Of a stretch of DNA of 31,745 nucleotides, positions 26,231 to 31,745 are shown piece by piece. The notes beneath the pieces were generated by a model. That model did no database searches. It worked only from the letters and a program-made list of their open reading frames with translations, and was not told the origin of the DNA. A program made the translations under genes and the position numbers. The stretch's first letter is position 1. Every line of letters begins with the position of its first letter. This DNA is from CAYVAP01 sp964343195. Its GTDB lineage: Bacteria; Bacteroidota; Bacteroidia; J057. Where the stretch lies: NCBI GenBank assembly GCA_964343195.1, contig CAYFIR010000073.1, positions 1 to 31,745 of the forward strand, in the 5' to 3' direction.

Positions 26231-26767
26231 TTACCCAGGATATTCAGCATCATTCGGCCAGTTAGCCGGATTCATCGCAATGTAGCGATTGATTCGCTCC
26301 AACTCATCCTGGCTGCGGATGATGCGGTCATTAAAGCCTCGTTGCCATTTGAAACCGCTTAAGCCTATCGCTCGGACAGCTTTGGTCGCTTCAGATTTGA
26401 AGCAGCGCATCAGTGAAGAGATATTGCGACGAGATGGACCTGCCTGATTGACATAACCGGGCGTTTGAGGAAGCCCTTCCAGCGGACGCAAAAGTGGAAT
26501 CTCATATTCCGCTTGAAAAACCATCATATGCATGTGGTTAGGCATGATGACGTACTCTCCCAGGAAAATCTGATCCTGACGAATGTTTCTACTGCGTAGC
26601 CACTCCTGCTCAACAGCTAACCCTGCCTCAGTTAGCTTCACTTGATGATCCTGAATATCGCTAAGGCAGCACCTTCTATCCTGCACACAGATCGTTAGGA
26701 AATAGGCTCCGTCACTACCGTAGTCATAGCCTTGGAGGCGGAGTGAGTTCTTTCGAGGGGTTTTCAT
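26231..26767 (-). mobile_element. REP-associated tyrosine transposase (RAYT, Y1 HUH family)
   Basis: The 178-residue protein has the HUH signature MPNHMHMM (H78 and H80) within GEYVIMPNHMHMMVF, and the RAYT-type N-terminus RLQGYDYGSDGAYFLTI. Catalytic Tyr is probably Y162 in RINRYIAMNPANW, following WQRGFNDRIIRSQDEL. These transposase-like enzymes are usually single-copy, non-mobile in the classical sense, and act on REP palindromes. That fits here: the gene is framed on both sides by GC-rich palindromes of one type. It appears intact. No ends of IS200/IS605 type or TnpB are present. Confidence 0.88.
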
Positions 26768-26793
26768 GGGAAGTCATTTTTTTCGTAGCCGTT

Positions 26794-26961
26794 GGGGCGT
26801 CTCCGCAGGCGCGCCCCGAAAGCCCCAAAGATGTTGTGGGGTGCACCTGCGGGGCACCCCAACCAAGTGCGCGAATGGATTTCTTCGCGCCAATTCGGCG
26901 CGGTACGGGCGCCCCGCAGGTGCGCCCGTTGGAGATTCTAGGTGCGCCTTAGGAGCGCCCC
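26794..26961. repeat. REP-like palindrome cluster, 5' side of the RAYT gene
   Basis: Four copies of a GC-rich palindromic unit occur at 26794-26817, 26838-26860, 26907-26927 and (degenerate) 26941-26961. The core is GGGCGCACCTGCGGGGCGCC or its complement, and orientation alternates. Between the second and third lies another hairpin, GCGCGAA (26869-26875) with TTCGCGC (26884-26890). The cluster fills the gap between the transposase start and the IcmF stop codon. Confidence 0.8.
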
Positions 26962-26967
26962 ACTTCC

Positions 26968-29900
26968 CTACATATTCCGCCGATACTGCCCCCCCACCTC
27001 ATACAGCGCATGCGTCACCTGTCCCAGCGTGGCGTACTTTGCCGCCTCCATCAGCGCATCAAACATATTGCTGTTGGAGAGGGCAGCCTGTTGCAGGTCC
27101 TTGAGGACGGCAGCGATTTGCTCCTCATCGCGGTTTTGGACGGCTAGGCGGTGGGCGATCTGGTACTCCTTTTCCTCGGGGGTGGAGCGGATCACCTCAC
27201 CGGGTAGGGTGGTGGGCGAACCTTCCTTGGAGAGGTAGGTGTTCACGCCGATGATGGGCAGGTCGCCGTTGTGCTTTTGGGTCTCGTAGTAGAGCGATTC
27301 CTCCTGAATTTTGCCGCGCTGGTACATGGTCTCCATCGCGCCGAGCACGCCGCCGCGCTCGGTGATGCGGTCAAATTCGCTCAGCACCGCTTCCTCCACC
27401 AAATCGGTCAGTTCCTCGATGATGAAGGCCCCCTGTAACGGGTTCTCGTTTTTGGTCATGCCCAGCTCCTTGTTGATGATGAGCTGAATGGCGATGGCGC
27501 GGCGCACCGACTCCTCCGTGGGCGTGGTGATGGCCTCGTCGTAGGCGTTGGTGTGCAGGGAGTTACAGTTGTCGTAGATGGCGTAGAGCGCCTGCAGGGT
27601 GGTGCGAATGTCGTTGAAGCTGATCTCCTGTGCGTGCAGCGAGCGCCCGCTGGTCTGGATGTGGTACTTCAGCATCTGCGCGCGGGGGCTGGCCTTGTAC
27701 TTGAGCTTGAGGGCCTTGGCCCAGATGCGGCGCGCCACGCGACCGATAACTGCGTATTCGGGGTCCAGGCCGTTGGAGAAGAAGAAGCTGAAGTTGGGCG
27801 CGAACCTGTCGATGTCCATGCCCCGGCTGGCGTAGTACTCCAGGAAGGTAAAACCATTGGCCAGGGTGAAGGCCAACTGCGAGATCGGATTGGCCCCCGC
27901 CTCGGCGATGTGGTAGCCCGAGATAGACACGGAGTAGAAGTTGCGCACCACGTGGTCGATGAAGTACTGCTGCACATCGCCCATCAGCTTGAGCGAAAAC
28001 TCCGTGCTGAAGATGCAGGTATTTTGCGCCTGATCCTCCTTGAGGATGTCGGCCTGCACCGTGCCGCGCACCTTGCTCAGGGCCGCAGTTTTGATCTCGT
28101 CATACACCTCGCGGGGCAGCACCTGATCGCCGGTGACGCCCAGCAGCATCAGCCCCAGGCCGTCGTTGGTGGGAGGCAATTCGCCCTGATAGGTCGGACG
28201 AGCCACGCCTTTTTCAGCGTAAATCTTCTCGATTTTGGCCTTTACTTCTGATTCCAGGTCATTCTCCTTGATGTATTTCTCGCATTGCTGGTCGATGGCC
28301 GTATTGAGGAAAAAGGCCAGAATCGTTGCTGCCGGACCGTTGATGGTCATGGAAACCGAAGTCTTCGGATCGCAGAGGTCGAAGCCCGAGTAGAGCTTTT
28401 TGGCGTCATCGAGGCAGCAAATGCTCACGCCTGAGTTGCCGATTTTGCCATAAATATCGGGGCGATGGTCGGGGTCTTCGCCATAGAGCGTTACCGAGTC
28501 AAAGGCCGTCGAAAGCCGCTTGGCGGGCATGCCCTCCGAGACGTAGTGAAAGCGTTTGTTCGTGCGCTCGGGGCCGCCTTCTCCTGCAAACATCCGGGTA
28601 GGATCTTCGCCCGCCCGCTTGAAGGGAAACACCCCGGCGGTATAGGGAAATTCGCCCGGCACATTCTCCTGCAAGGACCACTTCAGGATGTCGCCCCAGC
28701 CCTGGTACTTGGGCAATACCACTTTGGGGATGCGCTGGTGCGAAAGGGTTTCGGTATGGGTCTTCACCCGGATTTCCTTGCCCCGCACGGTATAGACGTA
28801 TTCCTCGCCAGAGTAGGCGGTCTGCTTCTGCTCCCACTCTTCCAGCAATTTCTGGTTTTGCTTGTCCAGCTTCAGGTTGACCTGCTCATAGACCTCCCGC
28901 AATTCCTTGATCAGGCGATCCGCATCATCGACGCCCGTTTGGCGGATGGTTTCGATGGATTTCTGGATGGAATAGAGCTGCTGGGCCACCTCGCGCTGGT
29001 CTTCCACCCACTCGTTGTAGTCGCGGATGGTCTCGGAGATTTCGGAGAGGTAGCGCACCCGCTTGGGCGGAATGATGTAAATCTTTTCGCTGGGCTCATC
29101 GTCCACCAACAGGTCGGTACGCAGGTCCGCGTCGGTCTTTTCGGCGATGGTATTCATCACCTCACGATAGACGCGGTTCATGCCAGGATCGTTGAACTGC
29201 GACGCAATGGCCGAATAGACCGGCATCTCGTCGGGCTTTTTGTCCCAGTAGCCGTGGTTGCGCTGGTACTGCTTTTTGACGTCGCGCAGGGCGTCCTGGG
29301 CTCCCTGCTTGTCGAATTTATTGAGCGCGATCACGTCGGCGTAGTCCAGCATGTCGATCTTTTCGAGCTGGGTGGCCGCGCCATATTCGGGTGTCATCAC
29401 GTAGAGCGAGACGTCGGAGTAGTCGATGATCTCGGTGTCGGACTGGCCGATGCCAGAGGTTTCGAGGATGATGAGGTCAAATTGGGCGGCCTTGAGGATG
29501 TTGAGCACCTCTGGGATGTGGCGGCTCAGGGCCAGGTTGCTCTGCCGTGTGGCGAGCGAGCGCATATAGACGTGGTCGTGGTTGACCGAATTCATGCGGA
29601 TGCGGTCGCCCAGCAGTGCGCCGCCGGTTTTGCGCTTCGAAGGATCGACCGACACCACGGCAATGTGCTTGTCGGGAAAGTCCATCAGGAAGCGCCGCAC
29701 CAGTTCGTCCACGAGGGAACTTTTACCAGCGCCGCCGGTGCCGGTGATGCCCAGCACGGGGGGATTGGGCAGGCCTTCCTGCCGACGGTGCACCTCCTCC
29801 ATGATCGGCTCGACCAGCTCGGGGACATTCTCTACGGCGGAGATCAGACGTGCAATGGCCCGGCTGCTGATGCGCTGCTTGACTTTGTGCAATACCGCCG

Positions 29901-30426
29901 TTCCGCTGCCATTGGCGGGGGCCACGTCACCGTAGGCTTCGGCCATCGCCTGTTTCCATCGCTCGACGGAGAGGTTCCCGGTGGGGAAGTCTGCCTGCTT
30001 CAGCAGGTCATTGATCATGCCCTGCAAGCCCAGTTCCCGCCCGTCGTCGGGCGAATAAATGCGCGTGATGCCGTAGGCGTGCAGTTCCTCGGCCTCTTCC
30101 GGCAAAATGGTGCCACCCCCACCGCCGAAGAGCTTGATGTGGCCGCAGTTGCGCTCCTGCAAGAGGTCGTACATGTATTTGAAAAACTCCACGTGCCCCC
30201 CCTGGTACGAAGTAATCGCGATGGCCTGCGCATCCTCCTGAATGGCCGTGTTGACGATCTCATCCGCCGAGCGGTTGTGCCCCAGGTGGATGACCTCCGC
30301 CCCCGAGGCTTGCAGGATGCGGCGCATGATGTTGATCGCAGCGTCGTGCCCATCGAATAGCGAAGCGGCGGTTACGAGGCGGATTTTATTTTGAGGGGTG
30401 TAGGTGGTAGCCATGGCATTGTTCAT
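26968..30426 (-). CDS. icmF: Fused isobutyryl-CoA mutase IcmF
   Basis: The 1152-residue protein has, in order, a B12-binding domain (1 to about 145; SLFDGHDAAINIMRR with cobalt-ligand H27), a MeaB/G3E-type GTPase chaperone (P-loop GITGTGGAGKSS at about 224-235; VSVDPSKRKTGGALLGDR) and a mutase TIM barrel (about 560-1152). This small-subunit/G-protein/large-subunit order defines IcmF, which interconverts isobutyryl-CoA and n-butyryl-CoA using adenosylcobalamin. By eye, F626 (NKRFHY) and Q801 (AQNT) stand where methylmalonyl-CoA mutase has Tyr89 and Arg207, supporting ICM and not MCM specificity. No acyl-CoA dehydrogenase or regulator is adjacent. M5 (30414) is an equally good start. Confidence 0.95.
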   Translation of the reverse strand: MNNAMATTYTPQNKIRLVTAASLFDGHDAAINIMRRILQASGAEVIHLGHNRSADEIVNTAIQEDAQAIAITSYQGGHVEFFKYMYDLLQERNCGHIKLFGGGGGTILPEEAEELHAYGITRIYSPDDGRELGLQGMINDLLKQADFPTGNLSVERWKQAMAEAYGDVAPANGSGTAVLHKVKQRISSRAIARLISAVENVPELVEPIMEEVHRRQEGLPNPPVLGITGTGGAGKSSLVDELVRRFLMDFPDKHIAVVSVDPSKRKTGGALLGDRIRMNSVNHDHVYMRSLATRQSNLALSRHIPEVLNILKAAQFDLIILETSGIGQSDTEIIDYSDVSLYVMTPEYGAATQLEKIDMLDYADVIALNKFDKQGAQDALRDVKKQYQRNHGYWDKKPDEMPVYSAIASQFNDPGMNRVYREVMNTIAEKTDADLRTDLLVDDEPSEKIYIIPPKRVRYLSEISETIRDYNEWVEDQREVAQQLYSIQKSIETIRQTGVDDADRLIKELREVYEQVNLKLDKQNQKLLEEWEQKQTAYSGEEYVYTVRGKEIRVKTHTETLSHQRIPKVVLPKYQGWGDILKWSLQENVPGEFPYTAGVFPFKRAGEDPTRMFAGEGGPERTNKRFHYVSEGMPAKRLSTAFDSVTLYGEDPDHRPDIYGKIGNSGVSICCLDDAKKLYSGFDLCDPKTSVSMTINGPAATILAFFLNTAIDQQCEKYIKENDLESEVKAKIEKIYAEKGVARPTYQGELPPTNDGLGLMLLGVTGDQVLPREVYDEIKTAALSKVRGTVQADILKEDQAQNTCIFSTEFSLKLMGDVQQYFIDHVVRNFYSVSISGYHIAEAGANPISQLAFTLANGFTFLEYYASRGMDIDRFAPNFSFFFSNGLDPEYAVIGRVARRIWAKALKLKYKASPRAQMLKYHIQTSGRSLHAQEISFNDIRTTLQALYAIYDNCNSLHTNAYDEAITTPTEESVRRAIAIQLIINKELGMTKNENPLQGAFIIEELTDLVEEAVLSEFDRITERGGVLGAMETMYQRGKIQEESLYYETQKHNGDLPIIGVNTYLSKEGSPTTLPGEVIRSTPEEKEYQIAHRLAVQNRDEEQIAAVLKDLQQAALSNSNMFDALMEAAKYATLGQVTHALYEVGGQYRRNM

Positions 30427-30791
30427 TGGTCAGGGAACATTGGTCAGTAGAAGAGAGGCCAGAATTCGGAGAAAAGAAGTCAGATGTCAGACCGTTTCAC
30501 TGTGAGATCGCTGCGCTGTCAGAAGTGCACAGTGAGAAGACACCAAGGTTCTTGTCTCGCTTTCCTGAGCGAAGCGAAGTCCCGCTATCGGGATCGCAAT
30601 GCAATGGTCTGACTTACTTCGGCTGCGCTCAGCACAAGTCTCGCAGCGCAGCGGTCTATTCTTCAAAATTACACAGACTAAAACGGGAGGGCAAGGAAAA
30701 AGTTAACGAATGGTCGTTAGGGTGATGAACACTTGAAGAGGTCGTATGGAAACCAAGCGCTTTTTCCGTATATTCCTGAAAAGAAAGAGCC
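30427..30791. repeat. Repeat-rich spacer, dispersed repeat copy B
   Basis: This spacer between divergent genes holds an imperfect inverted arrangement. AGTCAGATGTCAGACC (30470-30486 area) faces GGTCTGACTT (30606-30615). TCGCTGCGCTGTCAGA (about 30508) faces GTCTCGCAGCGCAGCGGTCT (30638-30657). A perfect small palindrome, TCCCGCTATCGGGA, lies in the middle near 30581-30594. The 19-base word at 30639-30657 is identical (inverted) to 1491-1509. No protein-coding gene is apparent. Confidence 0.6.
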
Positions 30792-31028
30792 ATGACGCTT
30801 ACCATATCTGATAGCCTGTTGCAGCAAACGGGCCTCACCGAAGCAGACCTCAAGCTATTACTCGCCATTCAGTTGTTCGAGGAAGAGCGGCTGACGCTAG
30901 GGCAAGCGAGTCAATTGGCTGGACTACATCAGATCCAGATGCAGCGGGAACTGGCCAAACGAGACATCCCCATTCATTATGGGGAGACTGAATTTCGACG
31001 AGATATGGAGACCATTAAGCGGCTCTGA
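30792..31028 (+). CDS. UPF0175-family antitoxin-like protein
   Basis: The 78-residue protein matches the UPF0175 pattern: ISDSLLQQTGLTEADLKLLL, AIQLFEEERLTLGQASQLAG and ELAKRDIPIHYGETEF. These proteins are small helical DNA-binding-like antitoxins commonly encoded before DUF3368 PIN-domain toxins. That arrangement is present here, with only two bases to the next gene. It probably binds and neutralises the PIN nuclease and may repress the operon. Confidence 0.88.
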   Translation: MTLTISDSLLQQTGLTEADLKLLLAIQLFEEERLTLGQASQLAGLHQIQMQRELAKRDIPIHYGETEFRRDMETIKRL

Positions 31029-31030
31029 TT

Positions 31031-31519
31031 ATGGTAGTTGTTAGTGATACCTCCCCTATCGCGAATCTGATCCTAATCGGCCAACTTGATCTTTTACGTG
31101 AAATGTTCCAGGAGGTAGTCATCCCTCCTGCAGTCCATCGTGAGGTAGAAGCCCTGGCTAACTTTGGTGTTGATTTAACTTCATATCTGAGTAATCAGTG
31201 GATCAGGGAAGCAACCCCTAATCCATCTGAGGATGTTCAAGTCTTGCTAAAAGACCTTGACCTAGGTGAATCAGAAGCCATTGTGTTGGCCAAAGAACTT
31301 AAAGCAGACTATCTCCTAATAGATGAAAGAGCTGGCACAGAACGGGCCATCAAGGAAGGAATATCTACTATTGGGCTGGTAGGGGTATTAGTCAAAGCCA
31401 AACAGCGAAGCTTAATCCCGCAGCTTGAGCCCGTATTGATAAAGCTCAAAGATGAAGCAGGGTTTTGGCTGGGGAAGAAGTTTATGGAGTCAGTGTTGAA
31501 AGAGGTCGGGGAGCGTTGA
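31031..31519 (+). CDS. PIN-domain (DUF3368) toxin-like nuclease
   Basis: The 162-residue PIN protein carries the acidic active-site set: D6 in VVVSDTSPIANL, E38/E40 in VHREVEAL, E80/E82 in LDLGESEAIVLA, and D98 in DYLLIDERAG. The order and spacing match DUF3368 members, metal-dependent RNases that serve as VapC-like toxins. It is co-transcribed with the UPF0175 gene, forming a type II toxin-antitoxin module. Length is normal and no catalytic residue is visibly lost. Confidence 0.9.
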   Translation: MVVVSDTSPIANLILIGQLDLLREMFQEVVIPPAVHREVEALANFGVDLTSYLSNQWIREATPNPSEDVQVLLKDLDLGESEAIVLAKELKADYLLIDERAGTERAIKEGISTIGLVGVLVKAKQRSLIPQLEPVLIKLKDEAGFWLGKKFMESVLKEVGER

Positions 31520-31552
31520 TCGGATTTTATCCTCACATCCAGTTGCCCCCCC

Positions 31553-31630
31553 TACTGCTTCCACCACAAGATCCTCCAGGACTACTTCGCGGAGCAGTGG
31601 CGGGAGAAGTACGCGGAAGCAGGAAAATGA
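31553..31630 (+). pseudogene. C-terminal remnant of a STAND/NACHT-type NTPase
   Basis: A 25-codon stretch ends in TGA and reads YCFHHKILQDYFAEQWREKY plus five residues. The F-x-H-x-x-x-Q-[DE]-Y-[FL]-A pattern is the typical C-terminal signature of the NTPase/winged-helix module in STAND (NACHT/AP-ATPase) proteins. No matching coding sequence precedes it; the toxin gene ends only 33 bases before. It is probably a decay remnant left when the toxin-antitoxin pair or another segment replaced the gene body. The short length limits certainty. Confidence 0.4.
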
Positions 31631-31745
31631 GCTTGAGGCAAAGCCATTCCCCACTCTATCAAAATTTCCTATTATATAGGATGTTTGATTTAAACCCACT
31701 TTCCCAGTCAAGAAAGTGAGAAGTTGTATTTTCGAGGTCAAAGAA

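Noticed and set aside
26140..26965. GC-rich repeats as a CRISPR array
   Set aside because: Units are palindromic, alternate in orientation and have irregular spacing around a transposase gene; they are REP-like.
28465..30360. 631-codon open frame on the plus strand
   Set aside because: It lies wholly antisense to icmF; the high GC of that gene makes long antisense frames likely, and the translation shows no family resemblance.

Overview
The window looks like a chromosomal segment of a Bacteroidota bacterium, most likely of the Saprospiria (Lewinella/Haliscomenobacter-like) side; the exact lineage is an inference. Signs are a SusC/TonB-type outer-membrane receptor with an N-terminal carboxypeptidase-regulatory domain, a protein ending in a type IX secretion (T9SS) sorting domain, three two-component systems of the LytS/LytTR and propeller-Y_Y_Y-NarL kinds, few Shine-Dalgarno sites, and short repeats of the type scattered through such genomes. 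No rRNA, tRNA or CRISPR array was found.

Region 1 (1-6600): a secreted erythromycin-esterase-like protein (+) converges on a LytTR regulator and LytS-type kinase pair (-), which is divergent from a TonB-dependent receptor (+) that ends in a clear terminator. Region 2 (6600-15400, all minus): an animal-type haem peroxidase, a giant propeller sensor kinase split by a one-base frameshift, a DyP-type peroxidase, a small unknown protein and an orphan LytTR regulator. A sensor kinase lying between two unrelated haem peroxidases suggests an oxidative or extracellular-signal regulon. Region 3 (15500-19365, plus): a second giant propeller kinase, of NarL type, with its response regulator.

Region 4 (19370-23258, minus) is the most unusual: a tight three-gene operon. 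It encodes a 75-residue single-span protein with a PIDG motif, then (ATGA overlap) an alkaline-phosphatase-superfamily/TPR/sulfotransferase-like three-part fusion, then (2-nt gap) a T9SS-sorted surface protein whose ectodomain resembles PEP-CTERM proteins. I see this as the best candidate for an undescribed cell-surface modification or anchoring system.

Region 5 (23281-31745) is mixed. It holds a broken XisI gene, a large leucine-rich-repeat protein, a REP-associated tyrosine transposase (RAYT) flanked on both sides by GC-rich REP-like palindromes, the fused isobutyryl-CoA mutase IcmF, a repeat-rich spacer, a UPF0175/PIN toxin-antitoxin pair, and what looks like the last 25 codons of a lost STAND/NACHT-type gene. 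Apart from IcmF, this end looks like accessory DNA with gene decay.
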